DNA of 64,000 nt from Hyphomicrobiales bacterium. GTDB lineage: Bacteria; Pseudomonadota; Alphaproteobacteria; Rhizobiales; Rhizobiaceae. Below, piece after piece: positions 24,729-33,959 of this stretch. A model generated the notes under the pieces. That model saw nothing but the letters and a program-made list of their open reading frames with translations. It searched no databases and was not told where the DNA came from. The position numbers were made by a program, and so were the translations under genes. Position 1 is the stretch's first letter; the number at the start of each line of letters is the position of its first letter. The stretch is taken from assembly GCA_900469625.1 (NCBI GenBank), contig UBXV01000027.1, forward strand, positions 62,001 to 126,000, in the 5' to 3' direction.

Positions 24729-25727
24729 ATGAAGAAACTCCTCGCTTCCACCATTCTCGCCGCAGGCCTTTATGCCATGGCGGGTTCCGCGCAGGCCGCG
24801 GAATGCGGTGAAGTCAGCATTGCCGAAATGAACTGGGCATCTGCGGGCGTCGCTGCGCATGTGGACAAGTTCATTCTGGAAAACGGTTACGGTTGCACCG
24901 TGACGCTGGTTACCGGCGACACCATGCCGACCTTTGCCTCCATGAACGAAAAGGCTCAGCCGGACATGGCGCCGGAACTCTGGGTCAACGCCGTGCGCAC
25001 GCCGCTCGACGCGGCGATCAAGGAAGGCCGGCTGATCGAGGCCGCCAAGATCTTGAGCGAAGGCGGCGTCGAAGGCTGGTGGATCCCGAAATTCCTCGCC
25101 GATGCCCACCCCGACATCAAGACGGTGCAGGACGCGCTGAAACACCCCGATCTCTTCCCGGCACCGGAAGACCCGTCCAAGGCCGCCGTGCACAATTGCC
25201 CGTCGGGCTGGAACTGCCAGGTTTCGACCGCCAACCTCTACAAGGCGATCGATGCAGAGAAGGCCGGCTTCCAGCTGGTCGACACCGGGTCTGCCGCTGG
25301 CCTCGACGGCTCGATCGCCAATGCCTTTGCCAAGAAGACCGGCTGGCTCGGCTACTACTGGGCACCGACCGCCATCCTCGGCAAATACGAGATGACCCGC
25401 CTCTCCTTCGGCGTCGACCACGACAAGAAGGAATGGGACGCCTGCTCGGCGGTTCCTGATTGCCCGAGCCCGAAGGTCAACTCCTACCCGGTCTCCGACG
25501 TGTTCACGGTCGTGACCAAGTCCTTCGCCGACAAGGCGGGCGTCGCCATGGACTACGTCAAGGCGCGCAAATGGGACAACGGCACGGTCAACAAGGTTCT
25601 CGCCTGGATGGATGAGAACCAGGGCACCAACGAGGATGCGGCCAAGCATTTCCTCGCCGAGTTCCCCGACATGTGGACCACCTGGGTGAGCCCGGAAGTG
25701 GCCGAGAAGGTCAAGGCTGCGCTTTGA
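24729..25727 (+). CDS. Betaine-type ABC transporter substrate-binding protein (OpuAC/ProX family)
   Basis: 332-residue periplasmic protein with a signal peptide (about 1-23, ending SAQAAE). The mature part matches OpuAC-type proteins for quaternary ammonium compounds: an early AEMNWASAGVAAHVDKF, then VTGDTMPTFASM, and a late WDNGTVNKVLAWMDENQGT-like segment. Aromatic residues in GWWIPKFLA and WLGYYWAPTA could form the box that holds a trimethylammonium head. Four to five Cys may form disulfides. It is followed by permease and ATPase genes. Ligand could be glycine betaine, proline betaine, choline or carnitine; the sequence does not decide. Confidence 0.9.
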   Translation: MKKLLASTILAAGLYAMAGSAQAAECGEVSIAEMNWASAGVAAHVDKFILENGYGCTVTLVTGDTMPTFASMNEKAQPDMAPELWVNAVRTPLDAAIKEGRLIEAAKILSEGGVEGWWIPKFLADAHPDIKTVQDALKHPDLFPAPEDPSKAAVHNCPSGWNCQVSTANLYKAIDAEKAGFQLVDTGSAAGLDGSIANAFAKKTGWLGYYWAPTAILGKYEMTRLSFGVDHDKKEWDACSAVPDCPSPKVNSYPVSDVFTVVTKSFADKAGVAMDYVKARKWDNGTVNKVLAWMDENQGTNEDAAKHFLAEFPDMWTTWVSPEVAEKVKAAL

Positions 25728-25734
25728 TGCGATT

Positions 25735-25777
25735 GCCGATGCAGGCGCCCGCGTAAAAAGCGGTCGCCTGCATCGGC
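25735..25777 (+). other. Intercistronic hairpin after the binding-protein gene
   Basis: GCCGATGCAGGCG and CGCCTGCATCGGC form a perfect 13 bp stem, extended by an inner CCGC/GCGG stem around GTAAAAA. It starts eight bases after the stop. There is no T-run, so it probably protects the binding-protein mRNA from 3' decay and gives it higher expression than the permease genes. Confidence 0.7.
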
Positions 25778-26001
25778 GTCTTCGCCGGCAGCCTGGGTAA
25801 CCGGGCACGACGGCGACGCTTCCGACGACGAACGGGCTCGGTTCGCGTCGCATTCAGTAAAGCGGGCGACACGTTCCGCTGTCACATTTCTCACGCCGGG
25901 ACCCGAAGAGGTCACTCGTCAAGTCTGCGCAGGAGATCGGCAACGACCGGTCCGAAGACGCAGTCGGCGTCATAAGACTTCCGGCCAAGAAGGGGAAAAA
26001 T

Positions 26002-26913
26002 ATGGCATCCATCTGCAGTGTCTTGCCAGCGTTGCTCTGCAAGTTCCCTGCCATCGACGACGGAACGATCCGGCTCGCGCGCAAGACCATCGACGATGGC
26101 TTCAAAGGGTTCGTCCGTTCTTATGGCGACGCCATCGATACGGTCGTACAGCCGCTTCAGTGGTTCCTGAATTATCTCGAGGGCGCGTTCGTGGCGTCGC
26201 CCTGGATCCTGGTGCTGATCGTCATGGTCGCCGTGGTCTATTACGGCAGCCGCAACATCAACATCACCATCGGCACGGCGCTGTCGATGATCGCCATCGG
26301 CCTCGTCGGTCTTTGGAACGACACGATGATCACGCTGGCGATGGTGACCGTCTGTACGCTGATCTCGATCCTGATCGGCATTCCGATCGGCATTCTGATG
26401 GCCCGCTCCGACCGGGTACAGTCGATCGTCAATCCGGTGCTCGACGTGATGCAGACGATGCCGAGCTTCGTTTATCTCATCCCCGTGGTCATGATCTTCG
26501 GCATCGGCAAGGTGCCGGGTCTGATCGCCGTCGTCATCTATGCCGTGCCGCCGATGATCCGGCTCACCAATCTCGGCATCCGCCTCGTCGACAAGGAAGT
26601 GCTGGAGGCGGCCGACGCCTTCGGGTCCTCTGCCTGGCAGAAACTGAAGAACGTGCAGATGCCCCTGGCGCTGCCGACCATCATGGCCGGCATCAACCAG
26701 ACCATCATGATGTCGCTGGCCATGGTCGTCGTCGCATCGATGATCGGTGTCGGCGGTCTCGGCAAGAACGTGCTGCAGGCGATCGCCAACCAGTTCTTCA
26801 CTGTCGGCTTCCTCAACGGCTTCGCCCTTGTCGGCATCGCCATCATTTTCGACCGGACCAGCCAGGCCTTCGGCAGGCGGCTGCAGAAGCATTCGGAGGT
26901 TATCCATGGCTAG
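26002..26913 (+). CDS. Betaine-type ABC transporter permease (ProW/OpuAB family)
   Basis: 303-residue inner-membrane permease of the proline/glycine betaine family. About seven hydrophobic segments lie between residues 70 and 290. The EAA loop that contacts the ATPase is EAADAFGSSAWQKLKNVQMP, followed by LPTIMAGINQTIMMSLAMVV. The N-terminal 60 residues are soluble, as in ProW. The ATG follows AAGGGGAAAAAT. Its stop overlaps the ATPase start by eight bases. A 274 bp gap with a hairpin separates it from the binding-protein gene. Confidence 0.92.
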   Translation: MASICSVLPALLCKFPAIDDGTIRLARKTIDDGFKGFVRSYGDAIDTVVQPLQWFLNYLEGAFVASPWILVLIVMVAVVYYGSRNINITIGTALSMIAIGLVGLWNDTMITLAMVTVCTLISILIGIPIGILMARSDRVQSIVNPVLDVMQTMPSFVYLIPVVMIFGIGKVPGLIAVVIYAVPPMIRLTNLGIRLVDKEVLEAADAFGSSAWQKLKNVQMPLALPTIMAGINQTIMMSLAMVVVASMIGVGGLGKNVLQAIANQFFTVGFLNGFALVGIAIIFDRTSQAFGRRLQKHSEVIHG

Positions 26914-27952
26914 TCACGCGATCGAGGTGAAGAACCTCTACAAGATCTTCGGCCCCAATGGCGGCGACTATGTCGATGCGGTCAAGCGGGGCCTTGGCAA
27001 GGCGGAGCTCAACGAGAAACACGGCCACGTGCTCGGCCTGCAGGACATCAACATCTCGATGCCGGCCGGCGGCGTGATGGTGGTGATGGGGCTTTCGGGC
27101 TCTGGCAAGTCGACGTTGATCCGCCACATCAACCGGCTGATCGACCCGACCGCGGGCGAAGTGCTCTATGACGGTGTCGACGTCTGCCAGATGAGCGACA
27201 ACGACCTGCGCGAATTCCGTCGCCACAAGACGGCGATGGTGTTCCAGAAATTCGCGCTTTTGCCGCACCGCACCGTTCTCGACAACACGGTCTACGGCCT
27301 TGAGATCCAGGGCGTCGGCAAGGCCGAGAGCGAAAAGCGGGCGCGCGGCTGGATCGAGCGCGTCGGGCTGAAGGGCTTCGAGAATCATTATCCGAACCAG
27401 CTCTCGGGCGGTATGCAGCAGCGCGTGGGCCTTGCCCGGGCACTGACCAACGACGCCGACATCCTGCTGATGGACGAGGCCTATTCGGCGCTCGATCCGC
27501 TGATCCGTGTCGACATGCAGACCGTGCTTCTCGACCTGCAGAAGGAATTGAAGAAGACCGTCGTCTTCATCACCCACGATCTCGACGAGGCGCTCCGGCT
27601 CGGCGACAAGATCGCCATCCTGCGCGACGGCCGCGTCGTTCAGCAGGGCACGGGCCAGCAGATCGTGCTTTCGCCCGCCGACGACTACATCTCGGCCTTC
27701 GTCAAGGAAGTGAACCGCGGACGCGTCATCAATGTCGAGACGATCATGCGGCCGCTTGCCGGAAACCCGGAAGGCTTGCCGCTGGCGATGGGCACCGTGC
27801 TGGAATCGGCCGCCCGCGCCATGACCGGCGCCCACCTCAACACGGCCCATGTCGTCGACGAGAATGGTCGCCCGATCGGTACGCTCGATCTGCAGACGAT
27901 CATCTCGGCCATGGTGACGCCGACCAGCCATGAGGACAAGAGGGCTGCGTAA
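26906..27952 (+). CDS. Betaine-type ABC transporter ATPase (ProV/OpuAA family)
   Basis: 348-residue ATPase. Walker A is GLSGSGKSTLIRHINRL, the Q-loop lies in AMVFQKFALLPH, the ABC signature is NQLSGGMQQRVGLARAL and Walker B is ILLMDEAYSALDP. The N-terminal extension before Walker A (about 50 residues) is the betaine-importer form. The C-terminal part after residue 260 is shorter than a full pair of CBS domains, so osmotic gating through CBS may be reduced. The ATG overlaps the permease gene by eight bases. Confidence 0.93.
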   Translation: MASHAIEVKNLYKIFGPNGGDYVDAVKRGLGKAELNEKHGHVLGLQDINISMPAGGVMVVMGLSGSGKSTLIRHINRLIDPTAGEVLYDGVDVCQMSDNDLREFRRHKTAMVFQKFALLPHRTVLDNTVYGLEIQGVGKAESEKRARGWIERVGLKGFENHYPNQLSGGMQQRVGLARALTNDADILLMDEAYSALDPLIRVDMQTVLLDLQKELKKTVVFITHDLDEALRLGDKIAILRDGRVVQQGTGQQIVLSPADDYISAFVKEVNRGRVINVETIMRPLAGNPEGLPLAMGTVLESAARAMTGAHLNTAHVVDENGRPIGTLDLQTIISAMVTPTSHEDKRAA

Positions 27953-28020
27953 AGCGCCGCACGCGCTCTGAGGCCGGCGATCGCCAAACCGCCTCGCCAG
28001 CACGTTAACCCGGACGACGC

Positions 28021-28077
28021 GCCTGCCGTCAGGCAGGCGTGAGGCATCGGCCCCCGCGTTGACGCGAGGCCGATGCC
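28021..28077. terminator. Hairpins between convergent genes
   Basis: Two perfect stems in tandem: GCCTGCC-GTCA-GGCAGGC (28021-28038) and GGCATCGGC...GCCGATGCC (28043-28077). They lie between the transporter ATPase gene and the convergent D,D-carboxypeptidase gene. They lack long T-runs but probably limit read-through in both directions. Confidence 0.6.
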
Positions 28078-28085
28078 AGCCGTCT

Positions 28086-28952
28086 TCAGTTGGTGGTCGT
28101 CGTTTCGGCTGCAGCCGGCTCGACGGCACTTGCGGAAGACGCCGAGTCTTCACGTGCAAGGAAATACTTGTCGAGCAGGTCGATCATCTGATTGTCGCGC
28201 TTTTCGGCGGTCTCGCCGCCCATGACGACGCCGACGAGGCGCTTGCCGTCGCGGGTCGCCGAGGTGACCAGATTGTAGCCAGAGGCCTGCGTGTAGCCGG
28301 TCTTGATGCCATCGGCACCGGCGTAGCGGTTCATCACATTGTTGTGGCCGCGAAGCTTCATGCCCCGGAACTCGATCCGGCGGTTGGAAAACAGCGTGAA
28401 CTCCTGCGGAAAATCGCGCATCAGGGCAATGCCGAGCGTCGCCATGTCCCGCGCAGTCGTTACCTGTTCGGGATCCGGCAGGCCGTTGGCGTTCTTGAAG
28501 ACGGTGCTGGCCATGCCGAGCTGGCGTGCCTTGCCCGTCATCATCGTGGCAAAAGCGGTTTCGGTGCCTGCCAGTTGCTCGCCGATGGCAATGGACGCAT
28601 CGTTGGCCGACAGCACGATCATGCCCATGACCGCTTCGCGCACAGATACGGTGCGCCCGACACCGACCGCCAGCTTGAACGGCTCCTTGCTGTTGGCATT
28701 TTCCGACATCGTCAGCCGCTGATCCCAGGTCAACCGGCCATCGCGAAGGGCTTCGAACGCCAGGTAGATCGTCATCATCTTGGTGAGCGAGGCGGGATAG
28801 TTCAGCACGTCGGCGTTTTCGGCCTCAAGGACCGTGCCGGTCTGCGCGTCGAGAACCAGATGCGCCTTTCCGGCGAAGGCATGGGACGCACCGCCAAGCA
28901 GCAGACCAAGTGAAACGGCCGCCGACGCGAGTGTCCGGAGTTTGAAGTTCAT
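28086..28952 (-). CDS. D-alanyl-D-alanine carboxypeptidase (PBP5/6 class)
   Basis: 288-residue exported serine peptidase with a signal peptide (about 1-28). The active-site tetrad is Ser55-x2-Lys58 in PASLTKMM, the second motif is SAND (VLSANDASIAIGEQ) and the third is KTG (GIKTGYTQASGYNLV). It trims pentapeptide side chains of peptidoglycan. It ends soon after the catalytic domain and lacks the C-terminal PBP5 domain and membrane anchor, so it is a short form. The C-terminal tail is Ser/Ala/Glu/Thr-rich. Confidence 0.93.
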   Translation of the reverse strand: MNFKLRTLASAAVSLGLLLGGASHAFAGKAHLVLDAQTGTVLEAENADVLNYPASLTKMMTIYLAFEALRDGRLTWDQRLTMSENANSKEPFKLAVGVGRTVSVREAVMGMIVLSANDASIAIGEQLAGTETAFATMMTGKARQLGMASTVFKNANGLPDPEQVTTARDMATLGIALMRDFPQEFTLFSNRRIEFRGMKLRGHNNVMNRYAGADGIKTGYTQASGYNLVTSATRDGKRLVGVVMGGETAEKRDNQMIDLLDKYFLAREDSASSASAVEPAAAETTTTN

Positions 28953-29299
28953 GGTGTTCTTCTCGTTTGAGACTATCGATCAGCGCGCGATATCCGCGGG
29001 CACGCGAGCAACTACATAAGTTCGGCCTTTTACAGCGATAGCAGCCGGGCCGCAATCGCCTATAGGCTGCGGCTTTTCGTCGTGAGCGACCGCCGCGCTT
29101 CGGCCACAATGGCATTGACCGGTCGGATGACAGGGGCCAGGCATGGCGACCGCGATAACCTTGAGGCACCAGCGCTTCGGCAGCCACCTGGGGGCAAGGC
29201 CCGTTTCATTCCGCTTTAACCCAATTGCGCCATGTTTGGTGGCTGGTCCCGGCCCGCTCGGTGCGAGTGCAGGCAGGACTGGAAACCGGAGGCGGCGCC
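28953..29299. other. Intergenic region between divergent genes
   Basis: 347 bp between the carboxypeptidase and the O-antigen-ligase-like gene. It is expected to contain both promoters. No conserved motif, hairpin with T-run or small gene is recognised. Confidence 0.5.
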
Positions 29300-30688
29300 G
29301 TGTCGGCGGCGCCCCGTCAAAGCGATCTCGGCGTTCTGATGCAAACACCCCCCGCCACGGCAGTTAATTCTACACGACGGTACCCGGTGCCGGCGCTGTC
29401 GAGCAGCGACGCCGGGCTGACGCAACTGACCCGTCACCTTGCATCGCTGTTGTCGGGCCTCGGGCTCTTCCTCATGGTCTTTACGCTGATGCCGTTTCAG
29501 GGTGCGGTGGAGGTCGACCCGAATGCCGGCAATGACGGCAACATCGTCAATCAGATCGGCTACCTCGTGCTCGGCGTCGTCTACCTGTCTGCCATGCTGC
29601 TCGTCGTCGACCGGCGGGTACTGGCGCGGTTGATTTCTCCGGCCTGGGTCGCCGTTTTCGCCATCGCCTATTTCTCCTGCCTGCAATCCTACGACCCCGC
29701 AGCCTCCGCCCGCGGCCTGACGCTCAGCCTCATCGCCATGATCATGGTGGCAGGCGTCCTGGTGCTGCCGCGCAGCGAGCAGGACTTCGTTCATGCCGGG
29801 GCCAATGCCATCCTGCTGATCGTGTTGATCGACTATGCGGCGCTGATCGTCGCGCCGGATCTTGCCATCCATTCGGCCGACGGCGGCGAGCCCTGGCACG
29901 CCGGCTTCTGGCGCGGCCATCTTCTGCACAAGAACGTCTCGGCCCCGGTCTTTTCGATCCTGTGCGTGTTCGGCATCTACTGCGCACGCTCCGGCGCCAC
30001 GCTTCGCGGCTGGGCCATTGCGCTGCTGTCGTTCAATTTCGTGCTGCACACCGGCTCCAAGACCACCATAGGCTTCCTGCCCATCGCCATCGCGCTGGTG
30101 CTTGCCGGGCGCGCGCTGCGCAGCCCAGGCCTGATGATCGCCGCGCATATTGCCATGTCGGTGATGATCTTCGGCCTCACGCTCGGCACGATCTATTCCG
30201 ACACCCTGCTGGCGGCGACCCGCGCAATCATCGACGACGCCACCTTCACCGGTCGCGACGACATCTGGAAATTCGCCAGCGCCAGCATCGCCGATCACCC
30301 ATGGTTCGGCCAGGGCTATTCCAGCTTCTGGCTCTCGCCTGTCATCATGGGCCTCGAGGCAAATTTCGAAGCCAGCTGGGACGTGCGCGGCATCGTGACC
30401 GGCCACAACAGCTATCTCGACGCCGCACTGATGTTCGGCCTGCCCGGCGGCATCCTCATGACGCTGCTGCTGTTCGTCAAACCGCTGTTCGACTACATCC
30501 GCGCCGCGCGCCGCCCGCAAGGCGGCGCCTTTGCCGATTTCTGCGTCATGGTCGTCATCTTCATGACCTACAACGCCATGCTCGAAAGCTTCTTCCTCAA
30601 CCGCGCCGACCCGATGTGGCTCCTGACGGCACTGGCGGTTTTCGGCCTTGGCCTTGCCGGCCGCATGGGCCTGCGCAGCGAACAATAG
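29300..30688 (+). CDS. O-antigen ligase / polymerase-like membrane protein (Wzy_C family)
   Basis: 462-residue polytopic membrane protein with about eleven hydrophobic segments and the large loop typical of the O-antigen ligase/ExoQ superfamily (FTGRDDIWKFASASIADHPW, then GHNSYLDAALMFGLPGG). It should polymerise or ligate a surface polysaccharide on the periplasmic side. The GTG at 29300 has GGAGG ten bases upstream and is preferred over a TTG at 29225; an ATG at 29338 is another option. No other polysaccharide genes are adjacent. Confidence 0.85.
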   Translation: MSAAPRQSDLGVLMQTPPATAVNSTRRYPVPALSSSDAGLTQLTRHLASLLSGLGLFLMVFTLMPFQGAVEVDPNAGNDGNIVNQIGYLVLGVVYLSAMLLVVDRRVLARLISPAWVAVFAIAYFSCLQSYDPAASARGLTLSLIAMIMVAGVLVLPRSEQDFVHAGANAILLIVLIDYAALIVAPDLAIHSADGGEPWHAGFWRGHLLHKNVSAPVFSILCVFGIYCARSGATLRGWAIALLSFNFVLHTGSKTTIGFLPIAIALVLAGRALRSPGLMIAAHIAMSVMIFGLTLGTIYSDTLLAATRAIIDDATFTGRDDIWKFASASIADHPWFGQGYSSFWLSPVIMGLEANFEASWDVRGIVTGHNSYLDAALMFGLPGGILMTLLLFVKPLFDYIRAARRPQGGAFADFCVMVVIFMTYNAMLESFFLNRADPMWLLTALAVFGLGLAGRMGLRSEQ

Positions 30689-30721
30689 TCGCCTGCCCGC
30701 CGCAGCAATGCTTGCAAAGAC

Positions 30722-30737
30722 ATAAAGATATCTTTAT
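30722..30737. promoter_or_regulatory. Perfect 16 bp palindrome upstream of bmt
   Basis: ATAAAGATATCTTTAT, 35 bp before the bmt start codon. It stands out as AT-rich in a GC-rich genome. It looks like operators proposed for ArsR-type SAM-cycle regulators (SahR) in alphaproteobacteria, from memory. A role in coupling bmt to methionine/SAH status is an inference. Confidence 0.55.
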
Positions 30738-30771
30738 ATCTTGTTTCATTCATTCTAGCCGGGAAAAGCCG

Positions 30772-31788
30772 ATGACCCTTGCCGCCAATGTTCTCTCCGA
30801 CCTCATCGCCGAAAAGGGCGTTCTTCTCGCCGATGGCGCCACCGGGACTTCGCTGTTCGCGATGGGTCTGGAAGCGGGCGAAGCGCCTGAGATCTGGAAC
30901 GAGACCAGGCCGGAGAACATCACCAAGCTGCACCAGGACTTCGTCGATGCCGGCGCAGACATCATCCTGACCAATTCCTTCGGCGGCACGCGCCACCGGC
31001 TGAAGCTGCACCACGCCCAGGATCGCGTCTATGCGCTCAACAAGCGCGCAGCCGAAATCGCCCGCGCCGTCGCCGACAAGGCGTCACGCAAGGTCATCAC
31101 CGCCGGTTCCGTCGGTCCGACCGGCGAACTGCTGATCCCGCTCGGCGCGCTGTCCTACGAGGACGCGGTCCTCGCCTTCGTCGAGCAGATGGAAGGCCTG
31201 AAGGCCGGTGGCGCCGAAGTCGCCTGGATCGAGACGATGTCGTCCCCCGACGAGATCCGCGCCGCTGCCGAAGCGGCCGCCAAGGTCGGCCTTCCCTATG
31301 TCTATACCGGTTCCTTCGACACCGCCGGCAAGACGATGATGGGCCTGCACCCCAAGGACATCCACGATGTCGCCAAGGGCCTGGGCGACGGCCCGGTCGC
31401 CGTCGGCGCCAATTGCGGAGTCGGCGCATCCGACATCCTGTCATCGCTGCTCGACATGACCTCGGCAAACCCGCAGGCAACCGTGATCGTCAAGGGCAAT
31501 TGCGGCATTCCCGAATTCCGCGGCTCCGAGATCCATTACTCCGGCACGCCGCCGCTGATGGCGGAATATGCGCGCCTGGCCGCCGATGCCGGCGCGAAGA
31601 TCATCGGCGGCTGCTGCGGCACCACCTGCGGCCACCTCGCCGCCATGCGTGTCGCGCTTGACGAGCATTCGCCGCGCGAGCGCCCGACGCTCGATGTGAT
31701 CATCGAAAGGATCGGCCCGCTGCGCAACAAGACCGCCAACGAAGGCCCGTCGGCGCCTGCCCGCGAGCGCCGAGGCCGCCGGGGCTGA
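30772..31788 (+). CDS. bmt: Bmt, betaine-homocysteine methyltransferase-type enzyme
   Basis: 338-residue zinc-dependent homocysteine S-methyltransferase. The N-terminal motif is LLADGATGTSLFAMGL. The three zinc-ligand cysteines are C215 (GANCGVG) and C281/C282 (GGCCGTTC). It resembles the rhizobial Bmt that uses glycine betaine as methyl donor to remake methionine, but donor choice cannot be read from sequence; a methyl-THF or S-methylmethionine role is possible. The last 15 residues are basic (PARERRGRRG). A palindromic operator precedes it and a terminator follows. Confidence 0.85.
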   Translation: MTLAANVLSDLIAEKGVLLADGATGTSLFAMGLEAGEAPEIWNETRPENITKLHQDFVDAGADIILTNSFGGTRHRLKLHHAQDRVYALNKRAAEIARAVADKASRKVITAGSVGPTGELLIPLGALSYEDAVLAFVEQMEGLKAGGAEVAWIETMSSPDEIRAAAEAAAKVGLPYVYTGSFDTAGKTMMGLHPKDIHDVAKGLGDGPVAVGANCGVGASDILSSLLDMTSANPQATVIVKGNCGIPEFRGSEIHYSGTPPLMAEYARLAADAGAKIIGGCCGTTCGHLAAMRVALDEHSPRERPTLDVIIERIGPLRNKTANEGPSAPARERRGRRG

Positions 31789-31808
31789 CCGGCCCCTGAA
31801 CCAACTAT

Positions 31809-31850
31809 AAAAAACGCTCCGGCATCCCACGATCCGGAGCGTTTTTTTTA
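31809..31850 (+). terminator. Intrinsic terminator after bmt
   Basis: ACGCTCCGG...CCGGAGCGT stem followed by eight T, with A-run before it on the left. It ends bmt and, through the A-run, may also act on the minus strand for the convergent aminotransferase gene. Confidence 0.9.
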
Positions 31851-31982
31851 CCTGCGGCGCCTGATCGAGGCGCTTGCCGAAATTGCGGTACGCCTTCGGC
31901 ATCATCCCCTGATGGCAAAGGACCGGCATGACGTGCGGACACCCATCAGGGTTTGCCGCTTCTGCGGGCTGCCCCGCGGAAT

Positions 31983-33137
31983 TCAGGCGATGCGTTTCGC
32001 CACGCCATCCGCCAGAAGGTGCCGACGCCATGCCGCGAGCCCGGTCTCGATGTTCCGGCGGCCGAAGCCGACACGAAAGCGATCCTGGGCAACGGGCAGC
32101 AGATCGGAGACGAACAGGCTCGAAGGCAGCAGCAGGACGCCGGCCTCCTCCACCAGGCGACGGCAATGGCTCTCGACGCCGTCCGACCCGAGATAGCGGG
32201 CAAAGCCGACGCAACCACCGTCCGGCTCCCGCCATTCGTAGAGATCGGGGAAGTCGGCAAGGAAGGCGCCGAGCTTTTCCAGGTTCGTGGCGCAGAGAGC
32301 GCGGTTTCTGGCCAGCAGCGTCTCGCGCGCCTTGAGCGCGATGGTCGCCAGCACCTCCGACGGACGCGAATTGCAGATCGACAGATAGTGCTTCATCTTC
32401 TCCATGCGCTCGAGCAGGTGATGATCGCGGCAGGCGATCCAGCCGATGCGCAGGCCCGGCAGGCCATAGGCCTTGGACATGACATTCAGCGAGATGCCGC
32501 GCTCGAACAGCTCGGCCGCCTGCGGCAGCCGGAGCGCCGGGTCGCGCTCGAGGCCGCGGTAGACCTCGTCACTGAAGAGATGGATGCCGCGCTCGGCGCA
32601 GAGCTCGGCCAGCGCCCTGTAGGTCTGCTGATCGGCGATCGAGCCTGTCGGATTGTTGGGAAAGTTGACGGCGATCAGTTTCGTGTTCGGCTGCAGCGCC
32701 GCGCGCACATCGGCTAGATCCAGCCGCCAGTTGTTTTCCGGGCGCAGCGGCACGCCGCTGACCGACGCGGCGATCGTTACCGGCAGCGTTTCCATCGACT
32801 GGTAGTTGGGCACGGTAACGATGGCGTGGTCTTCAGGCCCCAGCAGCGCCAGCATGGCGCAGTAGAGCCCCTCTTCCGCCCCGGCAAAGCAGAGGATGTC
32901 GTCGGCCGAAAGCCCGCTATAGGTCGAAGCGATGGCCGCCCGCAACGCTGGCGCGCCGTAGGTCTCGGTGTAGCCGAGCGTGAGCTTGTCCCAGGCTCCC
33001 CGGTCGGCATCGTCCGCAAGCGCCAGCAATTCACCCATGGAGATGGTTTCGGCATCGCTCGCTGTCATGTGATGGCGCGCCTTGAACTCCCAGCGGGAGA
33101 AATGCGTTTCGAGGCGGAAGTCTGGCAGGGTTGTCAT
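31983..33137 (-). CDS. PLP-dependent aminotransferase, class I/II
   Basis: 384-residue fold-type I aminotransferase. The PLP Lys lies in LNVMSKAYGLPGLRIGW, the Asn of VNFPNNPTGS and the Asp/Tyr of FSDEVYRGLE complete the cofactor site. The ATG at 33137 follows CGGAGG; longer in-frame reading would enter the regulator gene. It is 58 bp downstream of a YheO-like regulator gene in the same direction and is probably controlled by it. Substrate unknown. This subgroup (MalY/PatB-like or aspartate-type) is not resolved. Confidence 0.88.
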   Translation of the reverse strand: MTTLPDFRLETHFSRWEFKARHHMTASDAETISMGELLALADDADRGAWDKLTLGYTETYGAPALRAAIASTYSGLSADDILCFAGAEEGLYCAMLALLGPEDHAIVTVPNYQSMETLPVTIAASVSGVPLRPENNWRLDLADVRAALQPNTKLIAVNFPNNPTGSIADQQTYRALAELCAERGIHLFSDEVYRGLERDPALRLPQAAELFERGISLNVMSKAYGLPGLRIGWIACRDHHLLERMEKMKHYLSICNSRPSEVLATIALKARETLLARNRALCATNLEKLGAFLADFPDLYEWREPDGGCVGFARYLGSDGVESHCRRLVEEAGVLLLPSSLFVSDLLPVAQDRFRVGFGRRNIETGLAAWRRHLLADGVAKRIA

Positions 33138-33195
33138 ATCGGGTCCTCCGGTCGCTGCGTCCTTGGGACAGGCGACATGATTGTCTTCGTCGTGA

Positions 33196-33831
33196 TCAGG
33201 AAGCATCGCTGCGGGCGGCAGCGAGATAATTGTAGATCGAGGCGCGCGAGGTGCCGATGAGGCTCGCCAGATGATCCACCGCGTTGCGGGTCTTGAACAG
33301 ACCGCGCTCCTCAAGTGCGGCAACGAGCGCGACGCGATCCGCCCGCTTGAGCGCTGCAAGCGCGATGCCCCGCTCCTTCAGCCAATCATGCAGCGAGGCG
33401 TTGATCTCCTCGCGCCAGTCGCGCGAAAACAGCGCCTGCGGCCGCGGCTGCGCCGCGCCGGCAAAGGCGGACAGAAGTTGCAGCGCATTGTCGATCATCG
33501 AGACGTCGAGATTGATGCAGAGCAGCCCCGCGGCCTTGCCTCTGGCATCGCGCAGCACCGCCGAGACCGACTTGACGCGCCGGCCGTCGGCGCCGGTCTT
33601 TTCATAGGGGCCAAGCACGCTTTCCTCGCCCGAGACCGTGCCGAACGTATCCTCGATCAGAGAGTCCTCGCCGACGACGCGCCCCGAGGACGCATTCCAT
33701 ATGGCCGCCACCGTGCCGCTTCCCAGATCATGCAGCACGACCTCCGCATGCGGATAGAGCAAGGCGCTGATCGCTGCGGCCGAAGGCGCGTGCATGGCGA
33801 TATCGAAGGCGGTGGCAGGTTCCAGGTTCAT
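33196..33831 (-). CDS. YheO/DauR-like transcriptional regulator
   Basis: 211-residue regulator with an N-terminal YheO-type PAS-like domain (about 15-125; LHDLGSGTVAAIWN and RDARGKAAGLLCINLD) and a C-terminal helix-turn-helix (RNAVDHLASLIGTSRASIYNYL). DauR, a member of this family, controls a D-arginine catabolic operon, so the neighbouring aminotransferase is its probable target. The ATG at 33831 is chosen; a TTG 36 bases upstream is possible. Ligand unknown. Confidence 0.85.
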   Translation of the reverse strand: MNLEPATAFDIAMHAPSAAAISALLYPHAEVVLHDLGSGTVAAIWNASSGRVVGEDSLIEDTFGTVSGEESVLGPYEKTGADGRRVKSVSAVLRDARGKAAGLLCINLDVSMIDNALQLLSAFAGAAQPRPQALFSRDWREEINASLHDWLKERGIALAALKRADRVALVAALEERGLFKTRNAVDHLASLIGTSRASIYNYLAAARSDAS

Positions 33832-33959
33832 GGCCAACGGAATGAATGATTCTGGAATTTTTGTCAATATTGGATGCTTAGTACAATTTCATCGACGCTT
33901 GCGCGCCCGGCGACCCTGTCCTATCCCGATTGAAACGAGATTCGCCTGGAGAGACCGAC

